Source: Thozetella sp. PMI_491
Lineage: Eukaryota > Ascomycota > Sordariomycetes > Chaetosphaeriales > Chaetosphaeriaceae
Assembly (NCBI GenBank): GCA_021432635.1
Contig: MU270020.1
Coordinates: forward strand, 947,202 to 1,011,201
Length of the DNA: 64,000 nucleotides
Direction: 5' to 3'
The notes beneath the pieces were generated by a model that saw nothing but the letters and a program-made list of their open reading frames with translations, had not been told where the DNA came from and searched no databases. Position 1 is the stretch's first letter. Every line of letters starts with the position of its first letter. This document shows positions 1 to 9,814 of the stretch, one piece after another. Made by a program: the position numbers and the translations under genes.

Positions 1-391
1 GCGCAAACCACAGCCACGACACCGACACGGGCGCCACGACCCACGCTGTATTTGATCTTCCAGAATCCGCCGATGCTTATTCTGGACTACTGGATACAAC
101 TGTGCTGGACCGTGGAGGCGATCCGCCATCGCCAGGAACCTGGGCATTCCCATGTCCAAGAACAGCGGGCTGACTGCATTTTGCTCATCTAGCTCCCTCG
201 AGCGAACAAGACGTGTCCCGCCTGCAATCACGACCAGGCGGTCTTCTTCCAGTCTCAACAGCGTACCTCTGAAACGGGCATGGTGAGTTCTTTGAATCCT
301 GGCAGAGACCTTTCGTCCCCTATATGCTAACCCAGTCGCCGCCTAGAAACTGTTTTATGTGTGCTGCGACTGCGGTAACATTTACCAATGA
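1..391 (+). CDS. RPB9: RNA polymerase II subunit RPB9, 3' part
   Basis: C-terminal part of the small zinc-ribbon subunit of RNA polymerase II, cut by the window edge. I read exons 1-47, 193-282 and 347-391 (TGA), with introns 48-192 and 283-346; the second has a GTGAGT donor and a GCTAAC branch site. The encoded segment has a TFIIS-like zinc ribbon: CPAC, then the motif DQAVFFQSQQRT, then CCDC and a short tail ending NIYQ. RPB9 carries this ribbon at its C terminus and acts in start-site selection and transcript proofreading. RPA12 and RPC11 are paralogues, but they have an RSADE motif that is absent here. The first exon fragment (residues ANHSHDT onward) is poorly conserved linker and is the least certain piece. 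All three parts join in phase. Confidence 0.85.
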
Positions 392-936
392 TGCGACGAG
401 CACGATACCCCCGGTTTTTCACTGACGATATATTTTTTTTTTTACCGTTCCCGGTCTGCTTTCGTTCTTTTCTCGGCATTGAGTGGCACTTCATGGCATA
501 GACCAAGGTGATGGAAACTAGGCGTTGCTAGGATGGACCATTTGGCCTTCTTGTTTTGTAGGAGGGACTCCGGCATGGCTTGTATCAGACAGCATTCTAG
601 AATGCCTAGATATGGATGATGGAATTGAGTTTTTTTTTCTCTTCTCTCTTTTGGCAAAACCTTTCCCAATGCCCTGCCTCGCGTGCAGGCTGTTGTACAT
701 GCGATATTACCCTTCCTGACGACCATGCTGGGATGCTATGACACCAACTGGTGGTACTGGCACACAGAGTAAACGAGAGAGCAAACGGGCTTCCGACCTC
801 TCCACCGCCGAGGTGCATGGGGAGATCGTCTTACCGTCCCTCTTTTGATATCATGACGCCCGTCCGCCCCAATAATACAAGTCTAGGGTATAGAGTACAT
901 GCGAAATCTTCGCCACGGCACCGACGGCACCATGCT
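392..936. other. Convergent 3' intergenic region
   Basis: Spacer between the converging ends of RPB9 and uL14m. It contains an 11-nt T run at about 433-443. The open frames here show no recognisable family and I see no gene. Confidence 0.6.
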
Positions 937-1470
937 TCATATCGTCATGGGCGCCATGCTGAGAATCTTGCTCCACTTCTTCTTCCGCAGCTCTTGCCCG
1001 ACGGCGCCGGTGACGCGGCTGCCGATCGGGTCTCCGGCCTTGTTGATGAGGACGCAGGCGTTGTCGTCGAATCTGACTGAGCTTCCGTCTCTCCGGCTCA
1101 CGTTGTATCTGGTGCGCACAACGACGGCGTGTCGGATGTCGCCACGCTTGACCTTGTTGGCCGACGACGAGCCTCCCATGCCCTCGGCGACTCCCGTGCG
1201 GTGCTTCTGGACGACGACAACAATGCGGTCACCTATAGTGGTGGATATACCATGTTAGGACGAGTATGGAAGGATGTTGATGCTGCGAGGGGCCTACGGA
1301 CCGATCGAGGCGTGGCGCTTCTGGCCGACGACCATCACGCACTCGACGAGCGAGGCGCCCGAGTTGTCGATGCAGTTGATTATTGACTAGCATGCCATCC
1401 CATGGTTAGCGACGTGTACCTCGAGCACCGGGAGATGCTGGGCCGTTCCCTTCACCTTTAATTGGATCAT
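937..1470 (-). CDS. MRPL38: Mitochondrial large-subunit ribosomal protein uL14m
   Basis: Mitochondrial 54S ribosomal protein of the uL14 (bacterial L14) family. Exons on the minus strand are 1470-1456, 1386-1302 and 1232-937, giving 131 aa. Introns are 1455-1387 (branch GCTAAC) and 1301-1233 (branch CCTAAC), both 69 nt, and all phases agree. The first exon has only 15 nt (MIQLK). Family landmarks in order: INCIDNSGA near residue 8, DRIVVVVQKH, NKVKRGDIRHAVVVRT, VRFDDNACVLIN, and a C-terminal QELRKKKWSKILSMAP. Length fits L14 (about 122-138 aa). No cleavable presequence is visible; the start coincides with that of bacterial L14. The symbol follows the yeast name MRPL38 and is by family only. 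The gene converges on RPB9 and diverges from SET9. Confidence 0.93.
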
Positions 1471-2897
1471 CTTGGCCGGCTCGATCCCCAGCTTTGCGCT
1501 GAGCCAAAGTGCCTCTTGCTATTCTTTACTGCACACGACCGTCGCCGAAGTTTTGCAGCTCAAGTTTGACAAAGGTCTTCCGATTATGTCAGCTGACAGG
1601 GATATGACAGGCGGATGCACTCTCGAAAAGCACGCTGGCTTAGGGGAGATACACGTGCTTTACAAGTAAACCCAGCTGTTTCAGCCCCGGCCAAGGAGTC
1701 CATCTACGTAACATTGTGTGCTTTGGACCCTAGACTGACGCCCATTTGTCAGGCATATTGAATATTACGAAAATGTGCCTTTCCACGTGGCCTGCCGCTG
1801 TACAATCCACACTTTGTAGGTTTGTTAGTGTGGGAATTAAGAGGCTACGATCTCACATTCGCTATTATAGACCATGCGAAAGATACAGAGAGCATGCAGA
1901 GCGGGCCATAAGAATAGAAAAGGAGCGAGTAGGGGTAAATAAGGACCAGGAGCAGGCCAAGAAGGCCAACAGCGTGCAAAAAGGACCGGAGGTGAGCCAA
2001 AAGAGCCATTAAGCCCTCGAATCTCGCTCGCCTTAGCCTTGTACCGGACTAGCAAACATACAGGGGTAGATTGTACAGCTCACAAGACGGGGCAAGACCG
2101 ACAGGCGGGTGGGACTCGCCTAGCCCCCCATTTTCTCGAGCACGCACTTCACCAGATGAGCAGGTCACCCCTGGTCCTGCTCTTGTCTTTGGGTCTGAAG
2201 AACGCCCGATTTAATCTTGACCTCAGCCCGCCCTGCACTGCATTCATGCTCCCTCCAGACATCTCCCGCTCCGCTCGCCAACTCACGGTTCGACCGCCGA
2301 CTCCCGCAGAGACGGAAACGCGAGGCCGACGATCTTGTACCTCCGGGTTCTTTTCCATTCCCCCTGGGCCCGTTCCATCCCTGCAGTACTCCGTGGTACC
2401 TCGGGCAACCCCGGGGATATGACGCCAGTCCCGCCCAGTTCAATTGGATCGCATTGACCATTGACCTGAGCAACCCAGCTGGCCACCACCACCAGCCACC
2501 TGCGCCCAGCGATCCCTGACCCCCATTGGCACTCGCATTCAGCGCATCAGCGTGAGGCTGAGGTGTCTTTCTCCCCCATTCTCACCTCGCCGCCCTCGCC
2601 GTCACTCCAAGTCGCCAGAGTGTCCGGCGCACCCTCTCCCCTCTCCCTTCCGCCCTTCCCCCCTAACTCGCAAATCGGGATACGACTCGATCTGTCCTGG
2701 TCGCATGAACGAGGCCAGCCCGCCCAGAGAGCTGAACCTCTTCGTCCACTCTTTCTACGGCCCCCCTTGTGCCCAACGAATTCGCTCCTTTCGACTGCAA
2801 TCTTTCTTAGCAGACGACGTCTGCCCTCAAGACCTCGGCCACTCTCGCTCCCATCGCTGTCTGTTCTTGTACCTGGCCTTCGGCCGAAGCCCTCAAA
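1471..2897. promoter_or_regulatory. Divergent promoter region of uL14m and SET9
   Basis: 1.4 kb between two divergent start codons. The last 330 bases before SET9 are strongly pyrimidine-rich, as is typical of filamentous fungal leaders. An inverted CCAAT (ATTGG) lies near 2525 and another near 2443. No convincing TATA box and no recognisable gene were seen. Confidence 0.5.
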
Positions 2898-5150
2898 ATG
2901 CCGCGGTCAGCTACTCCTGCAAAGAAGCCGCAGTTGACGCTGGCGCAAATCGCCTCTTACGACGACATCTTGACCGATGCGCTCGTCGATCGCGTATGTC
3001 ATTTTTCGCCTGCCTCTGCCGACCGACGGCAACTGACATTGTTTCTAGGCTTACTACTGGACGACGATCCCGAAGAATCGCACGTCTTACCACCCCTCCC
3101 GTGGCATCAGAGAGCCGGACGTCGCCAAGATCATCCAGGACCACCTCGTTGTGAATCCGAATCTCGCAACGGCCGAGGCGAAACTGCTGGAGACGGATGG
3201 CCTGAAGAAATACCAGAACACCCTGAAGACGACCAAGGAGAAGGAGGATTTCAAGGCCCATCTGCGGCGCTACATGTCGATCTATCTTCCAGACTGCCCT
3301 TGGGAGGTGAATGCGACTAATCGATATGCTATCTCGACTCTGGAGGCAAGCGTCACCGCACGGCGATTCATCAAGCGCAACGAGACGGTCAAATACCTGG
3401 CAGGCATCCAGGTAGTCATTACTCCCGAGGAGGAAGACGAGATGGCTCAGCGCAAGAAGGATTTTAGCATCGTTGTCAGCAGCAGGAGCAAGTCGGCGAG
3501 TCTCTTCATGGGCCCTGCGCGCTTTGCCAACCACGATTGCGATGCAAACGCCCGGCTTGTTACTCGCAGCCAGGCGGGTATCGAGATCATTGCATCTCGG
3601 GACATCGAGGTCGGAGACGAGATCACCGTGACATATGGCGAGGATTACTTTGGCGAAGATAACTGCGAGGTAAGGCTTGCAAAGCTACCCTTTTGTTTGC
3701 GTTTGACACTAGTCCCTCACCACTCATCCGCCAGCTTTGCTGGGCTCGTCTCGTTTCCCGTGGCCGATGCTGACTACGTACAACATAGTGCTTGTGCAAG
3801 ACTTGCGAGGACAATCTTGCCAACGGCTGGAAGCCGGCCGACGGAGTGACGAACGGAACTCCGCTCGTGAAGAGCAGCGTTGAGGAGGGTTATTCGTTCC
3901 GCCGGCGCCGGAGGGACGACAGCACGTGCGATATGGATTCTCGCACATCGTCTGTAGCTCCCGACATCCGACCCCGAGTAATGAAGTCGTACAAGGCCAA
4001 GAAGCTGCTAAAGGACCACATGGATCGCTCGTTGAGGACACTATCCGCGAACCTTGAGGATTTGGGTGGCGTGAGTTCTCTGGGGCAGAAGCGTCGGGGA
4101 GAGGGCATTGCAACTCCTCCGGAGACTCCTTCGAAGAGACGGAAGACGTACGACGTATTGGCAGTCCCTCATGAATCTCGCTCTCGGTCTAGCTCCGCGG
4201 CTGTAGGCTGCAGCCCGCCGTCGTCAGATGGCAGCAGTGCCGATGCGCAGCTCACAGATGCTACCACGCCGCCTGCTGATAGCCCACCGGTGCTTGTCTC
4301 CCCTGAACCGAGCCCAGCTAAGCAGGCAGCTCAACTATGGAAGCAGGAAGACGAGGAGGTGAATGTCCAGCATGTTCCGGAGCTCGTCGTGCCTCCTGTG
4401 CAGCCTCAACAACAGGAATCTGCTCTCCAGCCGACCGTCGAGGCAGTTCCGCGCTCCGACATCATCATTTCCGAAGCCCGCCTCATCAGCACCTCTCCAG
4501 GCGAGGCCGTCGATGCTTGCACAACACCAAAGCGTGGTCGAGACCGTGTCGCTGAGGCGGACGAGTCGCTGCTGAACAGTGCCGTCAGCAAGACTTCGAC
4601 TGCCCAATTTGACGAAGAAATCGCCGACGCAAGATCACCGACGCCTTCGCCTCCTCCGCGGCAGCGCGTCCCTGGTGACTATACCCTCACACCACTCTTG
4701 CTCTCCGAGCCGGACACGGCCTGGATCCACTGCACCAACTGTAACACGGCTTTTGTTCAGCAAAACGCCTACTACACGCGCAGCAACTGCCCGCGCTGTG
4801 AGCGCCATTCTAAGCTGTACGGATATGTGTGGCCTAAGACCGAGCGCGAAGGACCCAGAGACGAGGAGCGAGTGCTCGATCACCGCCTTGTGAACCGCTT
4901 CTTGGGCTCATTCGAAGAAGCCAAGGCCCGCGGCCGACGACATTGGAAGGACATGCGGCCTACGTCCCCGGATCCGGAGCCCAAACAGGCTCGCGGCCGC
5001 CGCTCGAGCGCGACGAACACGACCGAGCGGGGCAGGGCCAAAAGCCGAACGCAGGGCCGGAACATCGACGATGACGACGACCTTGTCTCCGGAGTACGGC
5101 GTAGCGGTCGTGTCCGGAGAACAAGCACCAAGGAAACCCGGGTATGTTGA
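2898..5150 (+). CDS. set9: Histone H4-K20 methyltransferase SET9 (KMT5)
   Basis: SET-domain methyltransferase expected to methylate histone H4 lysine 20 in the nucleus. Exons 2898-2993, 3049-3669 and 3789-5150 give 692 aa; introns are 55 and 119 nt and phases agree. The N terminus (LTLAQIASYDDILTDALVDR) is typical of the SET9/Suv4-20 family. The SET domain spans about residues 110-235: NHDC at 193-196, the catalytic Tyr of VTYGEDYF at 228, and a post-SET cysteine cluster (C238, C240, C242, C245) formed across the second splice junction. A basic and serine-rich region follows, then a four-cysteine zinc-ribbon-like module (C554/C557 and C573/C576) and a basic tail. A GTATGT sits just before the stop, so a further 3' intron cannot be excluded. 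The divergent neighbour is uL14m. Confidence 0.93.
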
Positions 5151-5945
5151 AGAGCGAGGTCTTACGAGACTGATGCCACCCAAATACCCGGCGGAGGCTT
5201 TGCCTACCTCGCTGAGGTGTATATACATATGTATTTTAGCAGCCCGACACTGGCTGCACCTTACTTGCTGGGAGTTCTGGTTTGCTTCCCATGGGATGTG
5301 CGACCTGATTCGTCTGCATTTGCACTGGGCTGGCTTTGCTGCCCTGCCATCTAGAGGCATGGGCGCCGCATTATCCATAGCGTCCCTTTTGTAGGTAGAT
5401 AACTAGCCAGTCTACTCACTAGCTGGACTTAATATAGCAATAATAGCGCTGCTACGACCGCTCACTATAATTGCGCCCTTATGATGTCTATGGACGGGAA
5501 TACCGTCGGCACGAGGGGGTCCTATCTCGGAGCGGGATCCGATCTCGTCATCGGGATATACCCCGCTCGGGTTCCTTGGGCATAGATAGTATCTGATCTT
5601 CACACATCACTCGGCCACTAGTGCCCATGTGCCGTATCGGGAGTTTAGGGAATGGAGAACAAGTCTCACTTGAGGAGCAGGTCTCCCCGCTTAGCCTAGA
5701 GAACTGGGTGGTATCAGCCATTTTCTTTCCCTCCCTTTCCATTGAACCCCCTTTCGCTTCTTGAACCTTATTTCCGGACGTGAGGCTCCATCTTGGTATA
5801 AAAAAGCCTTACGAACTATATGAAATATAGTTACGTCTATTTTTTCCCTGGCTTGATCAATATTTATTGTGCACAGGAGGACTGTCTTCCTTCCCTAAAC
5901 TCCCAGTACGTAACTACGTAAACCCCGGGAACCACTCCAGCCACC
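5151..5945. promoter_or_regulatory. Intergenic region upstream of the cupin gene
   Basis: 0.8 kb between SET9 and the cupin gene. It holds the SET9 3' UTR and, close to the cupin start, a clear TATA box annotated separately. No coding signal was recognised. Confidence 0.5.
5797..5805 (+). promoter_or_regulatory. TATA box of the cupin gene
   Basis: TATAAAAAA lies about 150 bp before the cupin ATG, a plausible distance for a core promoter with a short leader. Confidence 0.5.
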
Positions 5946-6443
5946 ATGTCAGAGCAGGCCAGCGGAGGATCGGCGCCACCAGAGGACGGATGGAAGACGA
6001 GCGGCGTGCGCGTCATCCCCTCTGACTCCCTGGACGGCGCTAACGTCGCGGCGACGCCCGGCATGGACCGTAAGGCCGCCGTCAACTTCGCCCGCGTCGG
6101 AGCTCAGAAGCTCTGGGCGGGAACGGTGCACATACACCCGGATGCCAAGACAGGCGCTCACCACCACGGCCACCTGGAGAGCGTCATCTACGTGGTCAAG
6201 GGTAAAGCGCGGATGCGCTGGGGGGAGAAACTCGAGTTCACGGCTGAGGCTGGCCCGGGTGATTTCATCTACGTACCGCCCTACGTCCCGCACCAGGAGA
6301 TCAATGCCAGCGCCGACGAGACGCTCGAGTGTGTCCTGATGCGCAGCGACACCGACGCCGTGGCCATCAATTTGCCTGACCTGGAGCCGGCGGAGAAGGT
6401 CGAGACGGTGAAGTGGATCGACCCGACACACCCCGACGCCTGA
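5946..6443 (+). CDS. Small single-domain cupin protein
   Basis: Intronless 165-aa RmlC-like cupin, cytosolic by absence of a signal peptide. Start context CCACCATGT is near ideal. Cupin motif 1 is visible at residues 70-86 (G70, H72, H74, E78, with extra His at 73 and 76), and motif 2 at 105-120 (G105, P111, H116, N120). The three His and one Glu make the usual divalent-metal site. Cupins of this size include sugar isomerases, dioxygenases and storage-type proteins, so the reaction cannot be assigned. It converges on the MFS transporter downstream. Confidence 0.85.
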   Translation: MSEQASGGSAPPEDGWKTSGVRVIPSDSLDGANVAATPGMDRKAAVNFARVGAQKLWAGTVHIHPDAKTGAHHHGHLESVIYVVKGKARMRWGEKLEFTAEAGPGDFIYVPPYVPHQEINASADETLECVLMRSDTDAVAINLPDLEPAEKVETVKWIDPTHPDA

Positions 6444-6942
6444 GCTGGGTAGGAGGCCCGCAGAGTGGTGGCATGGTATGCAAATGGTGCAGTGATTTGG
6501 ATCAGACTCGCGTCCAAAGATTGTCCATGGCCCTAGGCTGTGCTGCAAGCAGAAAACACACATGATAGACGAGTCATAGCAGACAACCACCAATACAATC
6601 CACCCCCCTGTATGTGTGTTAGTTTGGTACAAGGCAAAGCCCAGCCAGTCATGAGGGTTTGAGAGTCAGTGAACGTTGCTGAAGGGTTGTTGTCCTTTTG
6701 GCTCTCTGCCGGCCCTGCAAACTCTCTGTATCTAGGTCAATTGCTTTCAAGTTGTCCAAAGGTGACGACAGTGGCTCTTCATTCCCATACCGACCCACCA
6801 ACCAAACAACAAACAGGGGCTGTATTGTATAGCATCATAATGGTCACCCCATGGCGATGTTTACATTATTTGGCTTACTGGAGTAGAAATAGGAGGTGGC
6901 ACAGCCTACGACTGATCCTTCTAGATGCTACCAATCAAGCTA
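6444..6942. other. Convergent 3' intergenic region
   Basis: Half a kilobase between the converging cupin and MFS transporter genes. No gene or repeat was seen. Confidence 0.5.
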
Positions 6943-8586
6943 TTAAGCGGAAGATACATTCTGCTCCCTCTCAAGCCTCTCCTGCTCAACCTTAGCGCGG
7001 TAGATTTTCTTGCTCAGCTTGACCGGATTGGTGCCCGGGGTTTCGAAGATGCTGTCGATTTCCTCCAACGACAGCTTGCTGGTCTCGGGGAATATAAAGT
7101 AGGCCACAACCAGCTGGATAAGGTTGTAGGCAATGTATACCACCCATATTTTGTAGCCAACCTCGGCAATGCCCACGCTGATACCGTAGGTGTTGACCAC
7201 TCCCGCGGCGCCCTGGAACATGGCGTAGAGGCCCATGCCCTTCGCTCTGAGCGGGAGCGAGAGCAGCTCGACGGGGTAAAGGTTATGCATGGTGGCGATG
7301 AGCGAGGCGCTACAGACCTGATTGATGAAGATAAAGGCGAGCACGCCTCCCGCCGCGCCAGAGCTCCCGGTCACGTCGTACTGCCACGACAGGATGGTCA
7401 CCACAGTTTGGCAGATGACGGCTGTCGCGAGGCCGCCGAAGATCAACGTCCGCCTCCTGAGGATGTCGATAATCCAAGCACCAAACAGGGTGAAGACGAA
7501 GTAGATGCCCGTCAGGCCGATGTTGACGCCGACCTGGTCGATCGGCTCCTTGATACCGATGGTGTCCAGGACGGGCGAGATGTAGTAGGTGATGATGCCG
7601 CCGCCGTTCCACTGCTGGAAGATGGAATAGACGCATAGGATGATGGTTCGGTATCGCACCGATTTGGTGAAAAAGATGCGGTAGTCGTATGTGGCCCGCA
7701 TGGTCGGCTGGCTCTCCAGCGACTCTTCGATCTGCTGCATGACAAGTGGCACGATCGGCGCGTTGGGGTTGTTGTCGGTGGTCATGTACTTGGCGATGAC
7801 CTGCCGTGCCTGGTCGTGCTTATTCCGCATGACCAGGTACCGGGGCGACTCGGGGCACCACAGATAGATGGTGGTGCACACGAGCACGGGCGCCAGGCTC
7901 TGGAGGATGAGCGGAACCCGCCACATCCAGTCGCCGCTCCACTTGGTGAAGCCAATCATGCCGCAACTCATGACGATGGAGCCGATTTGGAAGAAGGCAC
8001 CGAAGATGCCGACAAGACGGCCGCGCAAGTGCACGGGAGCGATCTCCGCCATGTACTGGGGCGCGGAGCACAGCGCGGTGCCGAAGCCGAGCAAGAAGCG
8101 GCCGATCATGAAGCACGGCAGGTTCGGGGCCAGGCCCTGCATAAGGGCAGCCACGATAACGATGGCATTGCCGAGGAAGTTGATACCGCGACGGCCGATA
8201 ACATCTGACAGCGCGAGGAACGGGGCGCCGACGAAGGTGCCAATCTGCATCAGGGCGTTGATGGTACCGATGATGGGCCCGCTGCTCTCGAAGCCAAAGT
8301 ACGCATGCCATGCGGGGAACGAGTTGATGTTACCGATGACGGCCCAGTCGATACCGTACCCGGCCTGGTTGAAGCCCATGACGATGATGATAAGCATCAT
8401 CCGGAATCCTGCCTTCGACCGGAGCGTGAGGCACTCGGACGAGATGCGCATGAGGTCGTCGTCGGCGATACGGTTGATCACCACCTCCTCGACCTCGACA
8501 CCCAACTTTTGGGCCTGGATGGCATCGTTTTTGCGGTCACGGTGTTGGACCACAGGCAGGTCCTTGGGAGCGTCGCTGCCAGCCAT
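6943..8586 (-). CDS. MFS sugar transporter, Lac12/hexose-transporter-like
   Basis: Intronless 547-aa major facilitator transporter expected to import a sugar across the plasma membrane. The frame is open further upstream but only from a TTG; the first ATG is at 8586, in MAGSDAPKD. Sugar-porter landmarks in order: GYGIDWAVIGNI in the first membrane helix, DVIGRRG after helix 2, a GRFLLGFGTA segment, HLRGRLVGIFGAFFQIG, PESPRYLV before the central loop, QQWNGGGIITYY in helix 7, and PETSKLSLEEID after helix 12. The overall pattern is closest to fungal lactose/galactoside-type permeases, but the substrate cannot be read from sequence. It diverges from the GH95 gene across a 1.2-kb shared promoter, which suggests that the transporter supplies the substrate of that hydrolase. 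Confidence 0.93.
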   Translation of the reverse strand: MAGSDAPKDLPVVQHRDRKNDAIQAQKLGVEVEEVVINRIADDDLMRISSECLTLRSKAGFRMMLIIIVMGFNQAGYGIDWAVIGNINSFPAWHAYFGFESSGPIIGTINALMQIGTFVGAPFLALSDVIGRRGINFLGNAIVIVAALMQGLAPNLPCFMIGRFLLGFGTALCSAPQYMAEIAPVHLRGRLVGIFGAFFQIGSIVMSCGMIGFTKWSGDWMWRVPLILQSLAPVLVCTTIYLWCPESPRYLVMRNKHDQARQVIAKYMTTDNNPNAPIVPLVMQQIEESLESQPTMRATYDYRIFFTKSVRYRTIILCVYSIFQQWNGGGIITYYISPVLDTIGIKEPIDQVGVNIGLTGIYFVFTLFGAWIIDILRRRTLIFGGLATAVICQTVVTILSWQYDVTGSSGAAGGVLAFIFINQVCSASLIATMHNLYPVELLSLPLRAKGMGLYAMFQGAAGVVNTYGISVGIAEVGYKIWVVYIAYNLIQLVVAYFIFPETSKLSLEEIDSIFETPGTNPVKLSKKIYRAKVEQERLEREQNVSSA

Positions 8587-9814
8587 GGTTGCGGGTAAGG
8601 GACTGGAGGCCTTCTCGATCTGGTGTGCTTTCGTGTGGAGATTCAAGACCAGAGGACGAGAGACGGATATCTATCGACAGAATACAGCCTCATATACGTG
8701 CGGTCGCGTTCAACCACCCCCTCTCGTCCGTCCCTGGTCTAGATCCGGGCGCCGCGCCGGGATCGCGGACCTGCGAGACCTGTACATGTCCTCTCTCGGG
8801 CAGGTCGCCTACGGGGTAGCCCAGGGCCATTGGCCAACAGCCCACCCTCCGGCTCCAGGATGCGTTGCTACAACTTGGAGGAGACGAGAGGCAATATGCG
8901 GGGAAATGTACGGTACCTTTTTGCAGGGGAGTCGGCCGATTTGCTTCCTCTGCCGGCTTACTACTCCCCCTGTCTACGGCACCTCTATGTCCTTTTAACA
9001 ACCGTCGGGTATTATTCTTCTAGGCGTTCGCATTGGAAGTGCCGAGTAACTCCCGTATAGTCCAGTCCTATAAGTAGGTACGTGGCTTGCTTGCTCCCTT
9101 TGATGTGACTCTCCGACGTCGATATGGCTTTGCCTAGCTTGCTCCATAGTCACTACGCGCACGCCGGCGTCCCATAGCCTGGGCAGCCTATGGGACTACG
9201 CTATGTGATATACGGTACGGCATCGTCGCTCGCACGGGAAATAGGAGATGTAGAAATAACCGGAGAGGCATGCCCCAAGGCGTCGGGAATGATCTTGACG
9301 GGTCTGGAGGAGTGCCCCCGCATTGGCTGCCCCCCCCTGCTTGCACCTAACAGGCCATCTTGTGCAGTGGAGGTGCCAATTTTCCTCCAATCATGGATCA
9401 TGAGTCGACTATGGTTTCCCTTTCCGCTCCAACAACAGGCTCGCCGACAAGGTTATGAGACCGGGCTACCTACAGACGAGCCCATGCTAGTCCAAGTTAC
9501 CGCATCAGATCCTCACCAGTGGCGGCCCTTGGTCGGGTCATACGCACGTTTCGAGCTTCCATCATACATTGGGCCGCCTAGTGTTCCCCAACTTCACGGG
9601 AACTCGGGACGCATTCCTCAAGCTCCGCGGCGGCATCCCCACCACGCGCCTCCACCACGGCCCCGTTTCCCCAGACGTTCGCCAAGGAAGGGTGAGCTGC
9701 GTCCTGGGGCCCCACGGGCGCGGGTAAGATGGGCTAGGTTGCCCGCAGAGGGAGCCGCATCCCACAAACGTCCTGTCCTGTCTCGGGCACTTTGTGCTGT
9801 GGTCACATACCGAC
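8587..9814. promoter_or_regulatory. Shared divergent promoter, MFS transporter and GH95 fucosidase
   Basis: 1.2 kb between divergent start codons. Three matches to the CreA/Cre1 consensus SYGGRG are clustered: CCGGAG at 9260-9265, CTGGAG at 9304-9309, and GCGGGG on the minus strand at 9316-9321. An inverted CCAAT follows at 9322-9326. The consensus is degenerate, so this only suggests carbon catabolite repression. A GC-rich open stretch near 9556-9725 is discussed under findings. Confidence 0.4.
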
